Positions 1-9,605 of a DNA stretch of 64,000 bases are shown one piece after another. The translations under genes and the position numbers were made by a program. Source of the stretch: Thermotoga sp. Mc24 (lineage in GTDB: Bacteria > Thermotogota > Thermotogae > Thermotogales > Thermotogaceae); assembly GCF_000784835.1 (NCBI RefSeq), contig NZ_JSFH01000009.1, positions 354,483 to 418,482 of the forward strand. The letters are read 5' to 3'. The notes beneath the pieces were generated by a model. The model did not search any database and was not told the origin of the DNA. It worked only from the letters and a program-made list of their open reading frames with translations. The stretch's first letter is position 1, and each line of letters starts with the position of its first letter.

Positions 1-204
1 GTAATACCACTGACCTTTTCCACGATAAGAGTTCATTTCAACAACACTCCCTGTGGTTTGTCTCTGAGCAGATGGGAGAACGAACACGTCTTCCTTGATC
101 TCTTTTTCCCATCTTCCGAGTTCTTTGTTATACTTGTACATCGTTGTAGAAAAAGAAAGAGCGAAAAGAAAAACAATGAAAACTCCCAATCCCCACCTTC
201 TCAC
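1..204 (-). CDS. Membrane-anchored hypothetical protein, N-terminal part only
   Basis: Only the first 68 codons are present; the gene runs off the left edge. The GTG start lies 7 bases after a GGAGG ribosome site. The first 22 residues are a short basic stretch (VRRWG) followed by a hydrophobic run, which fits a membrane anchor or signal peptide. After that comes a charged region (KYNKELGRWEKEIKED) and then a Ser/Thr/Gln-rich segment. I do not recognise a family. It diverges from the cupin gene on the other strand, with about 130 bases between them. Reading frame, ribosome site and signal-like N-terminus are seen directly; an exported or envelope location is inference. Confidence 0.6.
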   Translation of the reverse strand, partial: MRRWGLGVFIVFLFALSFSTTMYKYNKELGRWEKEIKEDVFVLPSAQRQTTGSVVEMNSYRGKGQWYY

Positions 205-333
205 GGTACCGCCTCCTACGTTTCAAACTCTATTCAAAAGAATGAAACAGGGTTGAAATTGGAAGAAATTTTCAATGAGTGTTTAATGAAAAAACAATAA
301 AAACTGGTAGACTTTTAACGGGAGGTGAGAGGC

Positions 334-603
334 GTGGAAGTGAAGATAGAAAAGCCCACCCCTGAAAAACTCAAGGAACTCGGTGTGGAGAGATGGCCCA
401 TCTGGGAAAAAGAGGTCAGTGAGTTCAACTGGTACTACGACACAAACGAGACCTGCTACATACTGGAAGGCAAGGTGGAAGTCATAACAGAAGATGGAAA
501 AAAGTACGTCATAGAGAAGGGTGACCTTGTCACCTTCCCGAAAGGTTTGAGGTGCAGGTGGAAGGTTATAGAGCCAGTCAGAAAGCACTACAACCTCTTC
601 TGA
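334..603 (+). CDS. Small single-domain cupin (TM1112-like)
   Basis: This 89-aa protein is nearly identical to T. maritima TM1112, a structurally solved one-domain cupin of unknown substrate. The double-stranded beta-helix is visible in the central region (YYDTNETCYILEGKVEV, then EKGDLVTFPKGL), matching the two cupin motifs with the usual G-rich turns. The first motif lacks the canonical His pair (TNETCY instead of HxHxE), so the metal site is atypical. The start is set by a GGAGGTGA site at 321-328 followed 8 bases later by GTG at 334; the longer reading from 325 would put the start codon inside the ribosome site. The stop codon sits just before the SRP RNA promoter. The family belongs to the DUF861/EutQ-like small cupins. 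Function is not known. Confidence 0.9.
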   Translation: MEVKIEKPTPEKLKELGVERWPIWEKEVSEFNWYYDTNETCYILEGKVEVITEDGKKYVIEKGDLVTFPKGLRCRWKVIEPVRKHYNLF

Positions 604-605
604 AC

Positions 606-634
606 TTGAAACCTTCCGGAAAGTGTTGTAGAAT
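606..634 (+). promoter_or_regulatory. Promoter for SRP RNA
   Basis: TTGAAA at 606-611 and TAGAAT at 629-634 are separated by exactly 17 bases. The -10 box ends 6 bases before the first base of the SRP RNA terminal helix (641). This is the sigma-70 type consensus spacing, placed directly after the cupin stop codon. Confidence 0.8.
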
Positions 635-640
635 ACTGAT

Positions 641-912
641 GCACCACGCTAGGCGGGGGGCTGGCGGTCCCCTGTACCCGAAATCCGCCGTACGCGGGGC
701 CGAATTCCCACCCGAGGCTCTTCGGGTCGGGAAACGGCGTGACTCGGGGGCGGTGAAGACCGGGTCCCACGCAACGGGGCCCTGTGAACCTGGTCAGGCC
801 CGGAAGGGAGCAGCCATAAGCAGGTGTCTCCGTGTGCCGTGGGGGAGCCCGGTCGGAGCTTTCCGATCACGCACGCCCCGGTCTGGAGAAGTCGACGGTG
901 GGTGCGTGGTGC
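641..912 (+). ncRNA. ffs: Signal recognition particle RNA (large bacterial type)
   Basis: About 272 bases of GC-rich sequence whose ends pair perfectly: GCACCACGC at 641-649 with GCGTGGTGC at 904-912. The conserved domain IV hairpin that binds Ffh is plain around 787-825, with the asymmetric-loop and GGAA-tetraloop sequences (CAGGCCCGGAAGGGAGCAGC). The 5' Alu-type part (GGCGGGGGGCTGGCGG...) is present, so it is the long 6S/scRNA form rather than the short E. coli 4.5S form. The RNA works with Ffh in cotranslational targeting of membrane proteins. A T-rich run (TTTTTCTTCT) follows the 3' helix and may end transcription. A reading frame crosses the RNA but its predicted protein is low-complexity and is not a gene. 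Confidence 0.95.
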
Positions 913-1355
913 ATTTTTCTTCTGGCTACTCCCTCGTTGAAACGTTAGCCCTCATGTTCTGCATCTGCACGGTTGTGATGGTAGGCCTTTTCTCCCTGTC
1001 TCTTGCCATGAAAACACGCGCCCGCCTCGTTTACGACATCGATCTTCTAACCGACGAATTCTACGCGGTGGATTTTATGAGACACGAATACGAGGTGAAA
1101 GCCGCGGCGTCTTCTTCTGTTTCTGTCACATTGAACAGTTTGATTTTTAACGCGAACTACGATAAAAAGAGTGGAAAGATTTCTTATCTTGTGATGTTCA
1201 AGGACGGCCTGTACAAAATCGTTCGTTTCGGTCTGAGCGGAGAGGGAAACAACTACCTGATAGAAACAAAAAAGGAAATTCACTTTTCACAGGAAGGGAA
1301 GGTATTCTCCGTAACAATAGGAGACACTATCTATGACCTTGGGATCTCAGAGTAG
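909..1355 (+). CDS. Type IV pilin-like (prepilin) protein
   Basis: A 148-aa protein with a short leader ending in Gly followed by YSLVETL and a hydrophobic helix. This matches the prepilin peptidase site (G before an aromatic residue, Glu at +5) and the N-terminal pilin helix. The rest is a small beta-rich domain with no family I recognise. The start is uncertain: GTG at 909 has GGTGG 7 bases upstream, and GTG at 906 is the alternative; both lie inside the 3' strand of the SRP RNA terminal helix. An internal ATG at 955 would delete the prepilin site and is unlikely. No other pilus genes are adjacent. It could be a minor pilin, pseudopilin or competence pilin. Its tail overlaps the end of the convergent antiporter gene by 9 bases. 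Confidence 0.7.
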   Translation: MHFSSGYSLVETLALMFCICTVVMVGLFSLSLAMKTRARLVYDIDLLTDEFYAVDFMRHEYEVKAAASSSVSVTLNSLIFNANYDKKSGKISYLVMFKDGLYKIVRFGLSGEGNNYLIETKKEIHFSQEGKVFSVTIGDTIYDLGISE

Positions 1356-1949
1356 CCCTCTGTGTTTTATGAAGTAGTAGACGATGATCCAGCTACCCAG
1401 CATCACTTTCAGGTACACCACCATGTTCGCCGGAACTATGAGGTTTCTTCCCGGGATTATCAGAACAACGAGGAAAAGAAAAACGATCATGATGAACTTC
1501 TCCAGAAAGTACGCTTGCGTTCTTTCGAACTTCCTCTCGAAGTTTTCAAAATCTTCCACCATGGCGATCAGAGCGAGCGCCGTTCCACCCGCAACCCCAG
1601 CAGAGAATCCACCGCCTGGACTCACATGGCCTTCGAGGGCAAGGTACAGCGATCCCACGAGGAGAAAGAACGCTATGAATCTGGCGAAGATCCTGATAGT
1701 GACGTCCGATATGCCTTTTATCTCCTCTGGAGTAGGAAGGTAGGCCATGTGGAGAGAAACTCCAAGCACTGCGAGCGAGAAAACAAGAACCTCGAAGACA
1801 GTATCGTACACCCTGTTCAGAAGGTAGATCTGGGTGATGGGATTTTTCACCACGGGGTTTTCAAAGTTCACTTGAACCTTTTCGAAACTTCCGTTCAACA
1901 GAACAACAAAACAAAAAACAACGAAGATGGTGATCCACATCCATTTCAT
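1347..1949 (-). CDS. mnhB: MnhB/MbhE-F-type subunit of cation/proton antiporter
   Basis: A 200-aa membrane protein. Residues about 45-65 (RVYDTVFEVLVFSLAVLGV) resemble the MbhE/MrpA C-terminal segment. Residues about 85-190 form the MnhB domain, with the hallmark GHVSPGGGFSAGV near residue 112 between hydrophobic helices. It therefore looks like a fusion of the MbhE and MnhB (MbhF) units. About six hydrophobic segments are visible. It is the last gene of the seven-gene antiporter module, its start overlapping the previous stop by 4 bases, with GGAGG upstream. In this family the subunits build a membrane Na+/H+ antiporter or the ion-pumping half of a membrane hydrogenase. The 3' end meets the pilin-like gene tail to tail. 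Confidence 0.85.
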   Translation of the reverse strand: MKWMWITIFVVFCFVVLLNGSFEKVQVNFENPVVKNPITQIYLLNRVYDTVFEVLVFSLAVLGVSLHMAYLPTPEEIKGISDVTIRIFARFIAFFLLVGSLYLALEGHVSPGGGFSAGVAGGTALALIAMVEDFENFERKFERTQAYFLEKFIMIVFLFLVVLIIPGRNLIVPANMVVYLKVMLGSWIIVYYFIKHRGLL

Positions 1950-2614
1950 CCGATCTCCTCCCCAAAGTATTTCTTTTTCAATTCTTCTACGAACTCCTTT
2001 TCGGTTCTGAGAAATTCCCTGAATCTCATTTTCAACTCCTCGTCCGCGAAAAGAATGTGGTAGCTCCCATCTCTGTGTAAAACGTGATTCAACTGCTCGC
2101 CTCTGTACACCCTCTCTGTGTACCTCAGCAGATCGAGTTTTTCATCCTCGAGGTAGAAGATCTTTGTTTCCAGATAACCTTTTTTGTCTTCACTGAACAC
2201 TCCGCCACAGGCAACGTCCACTTTTCCATCGTTCAAAGCCTCAAGGAGATCTTCCAAAGAGGAAAACTCGACGAATTCTGATCTGTAGTCGTACTTCTCA
2301 CAGAACCTCTTCAGAAGTTCGTATTCGAAACCCATGAACGCCTCTCCCAATTTCTCGAACAGGAGCCTGACGGGTGTGAAACCGATCTTCACTCGATCTC
2401 TCGATTTCAGAGCGATCAAATAAACAAGGGTGGTGAGAAGCGCTCCAAGGAGGGCCTCCGCGATGGCCACGTCGGGAGAAGAAAACAGTGTGTACAGAAG
2501 AACCGCAAGAACGCTCAAAGCCGTTCTTCCAATGACCGCGTTCAATCTTATCGGGGTGAAGATCGTGTACAGAGATACAGAGACCATCAGAATCAGTACC
2601 AGATTTTCTATCAA
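1946..2614 (-). CDS. DUF4040 (MbhD/MrpA C-terminal) antiporter subunit fused to a solute-binding-protein-like half domain
   Basis: A 222-aa protein starting at TTG, 7 bases after GGAGG. Residues 1-75 are three hydrophobic helices with the DUF4040 signature (SPDVAIAEALLGALLTTLVYLIAL), as in MbhD or the C-terminal part of MrpA. From about residue 95 it changes to a soluble segment resembling the first lobe of family 3 solute-binding proteins: GFEYELLKRFCEKY, then SLEDLLEALNDGKVDVACGG, then a short charged helical tail (FREFLRTEKEFVEELKKKYFGEE). The full two-lobed fold is too long to fit, so it would be a partial or reduced version. Normal DUF4040 subunits end after the membrane helices. The role of the extra domain is unknown; ligand sensing or docking is inference. 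The gene overlaps both neighbours by 4 bases. Confidence 0.75.
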   Translation of the reverse strand: MIENLVLILMVSVSLYTIFTPIRLNAVIGRTALSVLAVLLYTLFSSPDVAIAEALLGALLTTLVYLIALKSRDRVKIGFTPVRLLFEKLGEAFMGFEYELLKRFCEKYDYRSEFVEFSSLEDLLEALNDGKVDVACGGVFSEDKKGYLETKIFYLEDEKLDLLRYTERVYRGEQLNHVLHRDGSYHILFADEELKMRFREFLRTEKEFVEELKKKYFGEEIG

Positions 2615-2847
2615 GACGATCCCTCCGTGTACATGCGCGCTATAACGTGTGAAACGAAAGGTCCCCATACGAGAAGGAGTACCACCATGAGGATCGTTCT
2701 CGAAACGTCTTCCCAGAAGTTGAGTACAATGAAAAGGGATCCCACCGTGTCTGAAATTCCTATGAGATGGATCTTCAGAAAGAAGTCTTTTTTCAGAAGA
2801 GAAAGGAGAGTGCCGAGAAACATCAAAACCACACCGACGTATATCAT
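2611..2847 (-). CDS. mnhG: Mrp/Mbh antiporter subunit G (MnhG)
   Basis: A 78-aa protein with three hydrophobic helices. It has the MnhG pattern of a short first helix, a conserved middle stretch (LIGISDTVGSLFIVLNFW) and a final helix with a hydrophilic tail (ARMYTEG). Start ATG at 2847 has GAGGAGG 8 bases upstream; the longer upstream frame overlaps mnhF and is not coding. MnhG is a small subunit of the hetero-oligomeric Mrp antiporter, assembled with E and F. It overlaps the genes on both sides by 4 bases, which implies translational coupling. Confidence 0.85.
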   Translation of the reverse strand: MIYVGVVLMFLGTLLSLLKKDFFLKIHLIGISDTVGSLFIVLNFWEDVSRTILMVVLLLVWGPFVSHVIARMYTEGSS

Positions 2848-3086
2848 TCTCTGTTCCTCCTCAGAAAGTAGGAGAACAAGATGACTCCGCTTCCACCGGC
2901 GAGCAGATAGAACACCGCGACGTCTCTTGCCTGAGATAGCCCCGGAACGAGGTACGAAAGAGCGTAGATCAAAACACCGACCTTCGTCGAGAGCGACGAA
3001 ATCCCCAGAAGTTTTTCCCACTGGTTTTTCCCCAGAAGCACCTGAAGAACGCTCAAGATCAACGGAGAAACAAGAAGCCATCTCAT
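2844..3086 (-). CDS. mnhF: Mrp/Mbh antiporter subunit F (MnhF)
   Basis: An 80-aa protein with three hydrophobic segments. The second contains LSQARDVAVFYLLAGGSGV, close to the conserved MnhF region (usually RD near the third helix start). The ATG start at 3086 overlaps the stop of mnhE and follows a G-rich stretch (GGTGGGGGAGAG) that serves as ribosome site. The frame is open further upstream but overlaps mnhE. It acts with MnhE and MnhG in the small-subunit part of the antiporter. Confidence 0.85.
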   Translation of the reverse strand: MRWLLVSPLILSVLQVLLGKNQWEKLLGISSLSTKVGVLIYALSYLVPGLSQARDVAVFYLLAGGSGVILFSYFLRRNRE

Positions 3087-3454
3087 GTTTTTCTCTCCCC
3101 CACCTGGTGGACTACCATGTAACCTTCCTCCGAGACTATCACCAGTGTTTTCGGAGTGAGGGTGATAGTAAGTGTTTTTTCGAGTTCCTCCCACTCATCT
3201 TTCACCGGAACTTCGTAAGCCTTTTTAGCCTCGTTGTGGAAGAGCAAAACCAGGATCGATTCAAAAACCGCTTTTGGAACGTTGTAGAAGAGTTTCAACA
3301 CAAGAAAGGGAAACTTCTCAAAGTGGATGGGCCTTGTGAAGATGTACGTGACAACGCTCATCAAGCTTCCAAGTACGATTGTTGTCAGAGTCGCTTTCTG
3401 AGACAAAACCATGAAGAAAACGGTTCCCGTTATCACAGCGACAAGAAAAGACAA
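3083..3454 (-). CDS. mnhE: Mrp/Mbh antiporter subunit E (MnhE)
   Basis: A 123-aa protein with two or three N-terminal hydrophobic helices and then a cytoplasmic beta-rich tail (TLTITLTPKTLVIVSEEGYMVVHQVG). This matches the MnhE pattern of a membrane part followed by the LxxSITLTPGT-type motif. The start is TTG at 3454, inside the last codons of mnhD (22-base overlap), with a G-rich ribosome site (GGGGGTGG). Subunit E is needed for assembly and activity of the complex in characterised Mrp systems. Confidence 0.85.
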   Translation of the reverse strand: MSFLVAVITGTVFFMVLSQKATLTTIVLGSLMSVVTYIFTRPIHFEKFPFLVLKLFYNVPKAVFESILVLLFHNEAKKAYEVPVKDEWEELEKTLTITLTPKTLVIVSEEGYMVVHQVGERKT

Positions 3455-4794
3455 GCCACCACCCCCAGAAGATAGACCCCGAGCATGGACTCGAAGTCTT
3501 CAAGCGGATATTTTTCTATCTTCAAATTCTTGAAGAGAAAATGAACCAGAACCCCCGCACCCATTAAGAGGCAGCTTTCAAGAGCCTTTCCCCAATTTGC
3601 AAAGTAGAGTCCTATCGTCAGAGAAGCAATGAACAGAACGAGATTGTACACCCCTGGTAATTTCTTTCTTTTGAATTCAAAAGGTTTCAGAAGAAATTTC
3701 CAGAAAGAAGCCGCGGTGCCAACAAAAACAACTTCCATCAAGATCTTCTCCCATCTGTGAAGCTGTTCGAGAACCAGATTCTTCGAAAAACCCGCAAGGC
3801 CTGGAAATCCCATGATCGAAAGACTTGCCAGTGAAAGTGACAGCCACGTCCAGAAATCGAGCCTTTTCCACTTCGTCACATCCCTTTCTGGAAGTTCATC
3901 TTTCAAAAGAAAAAGCCAGGATTTAAAAATTCCATGTGCGAGGGCGTATACAGAAGCGGTGATGGGGGACGCAAGGACGATCCCTATCTGTGAAAGGGTA
4001 CTGTAAGCAAGAATCCTCTTGTAATCTTTCGAAAGAAAGGCAAACAAAACACCTGAAAGCGCCGAAAAAATGGCAAAGATCTTCACCACATTCCAATTCA
4101 CCACGTGTTCCAGCCGAACGAGCGCGTACACAGCACTCTTCACAACGACACCGGATAGAACCGCTGAAACGGGTGTTTCTGCCTCCGAATGAACCTGTGG
4201 AAGCCACATACTGAAGAGGAACACACCAGCTCTCAAAAGAAGTCCAACCGCAACGAGAGCGGAGGCAAACGAATCAACCTTCAAGATGTCAGAGATCGAG
4301 AGTGTGCCGTTTTCCGCGTATAGAACACCGATTCCTATCAGGTACAAATTCATACCAACAGTCCCCAGGATCAGATACTTGAAAGCGGACCAGTACTGAA
4401 TCTTCTTTTTTCCCTCCACGACGAGAAGGAAGGTAATGAGGGATATCACCTCAACTGTAACGTATATGTTGAAAAGATCGTAACTCACGAACGCAAGGTT
4501 CAACGCTCCAAGAAGTATCAGAAGAAGGTTCGAAAGACTGACGTTCAGGTCTTTCGTGAAGACAGCGAGAAGAACCACAGCTGTGAGGATGAGAAAGAAA
4601 TACGATGTCTGATCTAACAGAAGGTGAACGCCGAAATTTCCGGTCAAAACAAGATCGAAACGATATCCTAAAAGCATCATCGTGACTACGAAAAGAAGAT
4701 TCACCAGTGTTGCCCACCAAGGAGCTTTCCTCTTCAAGAAGAAAAAGACAATCCCAAGCGATACAATGAGGAAATTGTAAACGAGAAAGATCAC
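3433..4794 (-). CDS. mnhD: Proton-translocating antiporter subunit D (NuoN/MrpD family)
   Basis: A 453-aa, highly hydrophobic protein with about 13-14 membrane helices. It belongs to the NuoL/M/N-MrpD family: LLLRAGVFLFSMWLPQVHSEAETPVSAVLSG near residue 210 is the diagnostic stretch, with a conserved Glu (VEVIS, near residue 117) and Lys residues expected in the proton path. It is the only large NuoN-like subunit in the module, and no MrpA-type partner is present in this window. The GTG start overlaps mnhC by 4 bases with GGAGG upstream. It probably carries the ion-conducting channel. Confidence 0.9.
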   Translation of the reverse strand: MIFLVYNFLIVSLGIVFFFLKRKAPWWATLVNLLFVVTMMLLGYRFDLVLTGNFGVHLLLDQTSYFFLILTAVVLLAVFTKDLNVSLSNLLLILLGALNLAFVSYDLFNIYVTVEVISLITFLLVVEGKKKIQYWSAFKYLILGTVGMNLYLIGIGVLYAENGTLSISDILKVDSFASALVAVGLLLRAGVFLFSMWLPQVHSEAETPVSAVLSGVVVKSAVYALVRLEHVVNWNVVKIFAIFSALSGVLFAFLSKDYKRILAYSTLSQIGIVLASPITASVYALAHGIFKSWLFLLKDELPERDVTKWKRLDFWTWLSLSLASLSIMGFPGLAGFSKNLVLEQLHRWEKILMEVVFVGTAASFWKFLLKPFEFKRKKLPGVYNLVLFIASLTIGLYFANWGKALESCLLMGAGVLVHFLFKNLKIEKYPLEDFESMLGVYLLGVVACLFLSL

Positions 4795-5126
4795 TCTTTC
4801 TTTCCTCCTCCTTCTCTGTCGAGCCTGTCGGAAGAAACAGAAGAGTACTTGGAAGCGATCACGCTCGCAGTGGTGACAAGGAGCGCTACGGTGGCGAACC
4901 CTATCACTATCGATGTGATGATCAGAGCCTGTGGGACAGGGTCGGCTGAGTTCTGTTGAAACGGTATCGGAACAGCTTCCCCCTGCTTTCTGGAGATGAG
5001 GACAAAGAAGCTGACAACACCCGTTCCCATGATATCTAGCGAGATGATTTTCTTTATCAGATCTCTGTTGATCAGAACTCCTAAGAGTCCAATCAGGACA
5101 AGAAGAAGAGTCAACCGTTCAGCCAC
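4791..5126 (-). CDS. mnhC: Mrp/Mbh antiporter subunit C (MnhC, NuoK-like)
   Basis: A 111-aa NuoK-family protein with three hydrophobic helices. The middle has the typical conserved pattern (DIMGTGVVSFFVLIS, then DPVPQALIITSIVIGFATVALLV), where PxPQALILTAIVIG is the family hallmark. A hydrophilic tail rich in Ser, Asp and Lys ends the protein. It is the first gene of the antiporter module and overlaps the end of the radical SAM gene by 16 bases. The GTG start at 5126 follows a weak purine-rich ribosome site; TTG at 5114 is an alternative. Confidence 0.88.
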   Translation of the reverse strand: MAERLTLLLVLIGLLGVLINRDLIKKIISLDIMGTGVVSFFVLISRKQGEAVPIPFQQNSADPVPQALIITSIVIGFATVALLVTTASVIASKYSSVSSDRLDREGGGKKE

Positions 5127-6064
5127 TTCTCGATCACCTCTTTTCCAGTAAAGAAGAGAGCGTCCGCGTAAGAAAGGTCATCGAATCTGAATTCATCTCC
5201 CACTTCTACTTCTGCACTTTCGAACCAGACGAGGTAATTCTCCGGAACAAAAATCCTCGATGGTTTCAAACTTTCAATCACCTTCTTCATCGTTTTCTTC
5301 CGCACTCTGTCACCGAGAGATGGATCGAATGGCCCCGCGACCACGTACTTTCTCAGCTCAACAGGAACGTGATATCCTATTCTGATCACCTTTGTCCCCC
5401 AGCCCTCAAAAATGCAGACTAGATCAGAACAAATATCTACCACTTCTTCGACATTCAAAGGTGTGTACTCTCCTTCTTCCATCACCCTGTGGAGTTCCGT
5501 TCCTTCAAAAACGAGTGTCGGGTGTATTCTCACCATATCCGCTCCACATTCCACGGTCCTCAGCGCGGACAGAATTTCCCCTTTTCGATCACTTCCCGGA
5601 AGTCCTACCATCAGATGAACACTGAGAATAAATCCGTTCTTTTTGATGAGTTTGCAGGCTTTTTCAGCTTCCTCGGAGGTGTATCCTCTCTTCGACCTCT
5701 CGAGCACCTCATCCAAGAAAGACTGTACTCCCACTTCGATCATGTTCACACCGTATTTCTTCAGAATCTTCAGTTTTCTTTCGTTTATCTCATCCGGGCG
5801 CGTCGAGACCCTGATCGACTTCACCACAGAAAATCTCTTCACGAAACTCAAGTACTCTTCCATCTTTTCCTCTGAAAGACCGGTGAACGTTCCTCCGTAG
5901 AATCCCAGTTCGTATCCATTCGACGTTCTGGAGTACTCTTCTATGATTCGCGCGATATCATCAAGAGACGGGATTTTTGTCTGTCCCGTGGCTTTTATTT
6001 GATCACAGAAGACACATCTTTTCTTACAACCTGCGTATGGAAGAAAAATGGGAATTATCTTCAT
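5111..6064 (-). CDS. Radical SAM protein, Elp3/HemN-like
   Basis: A 317-aa protein with a radical SAM cluster near the N-terminus ([10 protein letters not shown], spacing CxxxCxxC) followed by the [10 protein letters not shown] motif and the [16 protein letters not shown] and GLPGS elements of the Elp3-like/oxygen-independent coproporphyrinogen oxidase group. It lacks the acetyltransferase domain of Elp3. The C-terminal 60 residues form a small separate domain. Related genes often sit beside rnc in Firmicutes and Thermotogae, as here, where its ATG overlaps the rnc stop by 4 bases. The substrate is unknown; a tRNA or other RNA substrate is a guess from the context. Confidence 0.85.
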   Translation of the reverse strand: MKIIPIFLPYAGCKKRCVFCDQIKATGQTKIPSLDDIARIIEEYSRTSNGYELGFYGGTFTGLSEEKMEEYLSFVKRFSVVKSIRVSTRPDEINERKLKILKKYGVNMIEVGVQSFLDEVLERSKRGYTSEEAEKACKLIKKNGFILSVHLMVGLPGSDRKGEILSALRTVECGADMVRIHPTLVFEGTELHRVMEEGEYTPLNVEEVVDICSDLVCIFEGWGTKVIRIGYHVPVELRKYVVAGPFDPSLGDRVRKKTMKKVIESLKPSRIFVPENYLVWFESAEVEVGDEFRFDDLSYADALFFTGKEVIEKWLNG

Positions 6065-6783
6065 GATCTCTCCTTCAAAAGTTTTTCGTAGGCGATTCTT
6101 GCGGCCTCCTTTTCCGCTTCTTTCTTCGTTCTGCCTCTGCCCGTGGCGATGGGCTTTTCATCCACCCTCACTTCCACAACAAAAATCCTGTCACCATCAT
6201 TCTTTTCCGTTCCCACCAGCACGTATTCCGGAGGCACTTTGTGTTCGCTCTGGACTATTTCCTGGAGAGCCGTTTTGTAGTCGAAGAGCATTTCACCCTT
6301 CATGATCTTTTCTATGTAGAACTCGAATTCCTGCTCAAATAGCTCCTTTATCTTCTCATAGCCCTGATCGAGGTATATGGCAGCCAGAAGCGCTTCGAAC
6401 GCATCGGCGAGTATGGAATCTCTGTCACGTCCTCCAGTTTTGTCCTCTCCCTTTCCAAGGAACAAAAACTTACCAAGGTTCATCTTTCTGGAAACAAGGG
6501 CGAGAACTTCCTCACTCGCCGCTGCGGATTTCACTCGGGCCAGGTCTCCCACTTTCGCTTCCGGATACTTTTTGTAGAGTATTTCGCACACGAAGAGTTC
6601 CAGAACGGCGTCTCCCAGAAACTCCAGCTTTTCGTTCGATTCCACGTCTTTCCTTCCCGATTGATTTTGCTCGTTCGCGTAAGAACTGTGACATAGAGCT
6701 CGAAAGAGAAGTTCTTCGTTCTTGAAGTTGATTCCAGTTTCTTTCTGAAACTCCTCCACGATTTTTCTCTCACTCTCGTTCAA
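6061..6783 (-). CDS. rnc: Ribonuclease III
   Basis: A 240-aa protein, the length of T. maritima RNase III. The catalytic domain contains [14 protein letters not shown] (residues 50-63, catalytic Asp58) and the second acidic pair at Asp128/Glu131 ([16 protein letters not shown]). The C-terminal third is a double-stranded RNA-binding domain ([11 protein letters not shown] ... [22 protein letters not shown]). It cleaves double-stranded RNA in rRNA maturation and mRNA turnover. The start is TTG, 9 bases after GAGG. It overlaps both neighbouring genes. Confidence 0.95.
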   Translation of the reverse strand: MNESERKIVEEFQKETGINFKNEELLFRALCHSSYANEQNQSGRKDVESNEKLEFLGDAVLELFVCEILYKKYPEAKVGDLARVKSAAASEEVLALVSRKMNLGKFLFLGKGEDKTGGRDRDSILADAFEALLAAIYLDQGYEKIKELFEQEFEFYIEKIMKGEMLFDYKTALQEIVQSEHKVPPEYVLVGTEKNDGDRIFVVEVRVDEKPIATGRGRTKKEAEKEAARIAYEKLLKERS

Positions 6784-7333
6784 CGAGCATCACCTCTTTC
6801 AAAACATCACCTTCCAGCGAGCAAAGGTAGAATTTTTTCTCATCCGTATCGATGATACCAAAAGTCGGACCGACCTCAGATTTTGGAAGAGAAACCGATC
6901 CCGGATTCAAAAGTAACACCCCTTCGCACCTTTCTGCCATAGGAACGTGAGTGTGACCGAAAAGAACCACACTGCATCCATGAGCCTGTGCCATACTCGC
7001 AGGATCTCCTCTTTCGTATTCGAGCTGGTCGCCGTGAATAAGGAGCATCTTCACATCTCCCAAAAATTCCATTCCAATCCTGGGCATTTCCGGAATTTCC
7101 AGAACCCTTATGTCCACATCCGCATCACAATTTCCGCGTATGTACTTCACACGGTGTTTCTTCAAAAATGAAGTGAGTTCCTTTGGACTGTATCCCTCGG
7201 GAAGTGGATTCCGAGGACCGTGGTAGAGAACATCACCAAGATGCCAGATTTCATCGAAATTCTCCGCACTCTTCAAGGCTTTCTCTGTGAGAGACAGTGA
7301 ACCGTGGGTATCCGATATCACAAGAATCCTCAA
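6770..7333 (-). CDS. Metallophosphoesterase, YfcE/MJ0936 type
   Basis: About 187 residues with all the calcineurin-like metal motifs in order: SDTHG near the N-terminus, [20 protein letters not shown] and FGHTH. It belongs to the YfcE phosphodiesterase group, which hydrolyses artificial phosphodiesters in vitro; the natural substrate is not settled. TTG at 7333 is 8 bases from GGAGG and is preferred over TTG at 7337-7339, which is only 2 bases away. A second, shorter member of this family lies at 31453-31926. Confidence 0.88.
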   Translation of the reverse strand: MRILVISDTHGSLSLTEKALKSAENFDEIWHLGDVLYHGPRNPLPEGYSPKELTSFLKKHRVKYIRGNCDADVDIRVLEIPEMPRIGMEFLGDVKMLLIHGDQLEYERGDPASMAQAHGCSVVLFGHTHVPMAERCEGVLLLNPGSVSLPKSEVGPTFGIIDTDEKKFYLCSLEGDVLKEVMLVERE

Positions 7334-7335
7334 AG

Positions 7336-9596
<2,261 letters not shown>

Positions 9597-9605
9597 AGCT
9601 TCACC

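Noticed and set aside
552..908. Open frame covering the SRP RNA and continuous with the pilin-like gene
   Set aside because: It crosses a structured RNA with perfect terminal pairing; the predicted residues are Arg/Gly/Pro-rich and lack any family pattern.
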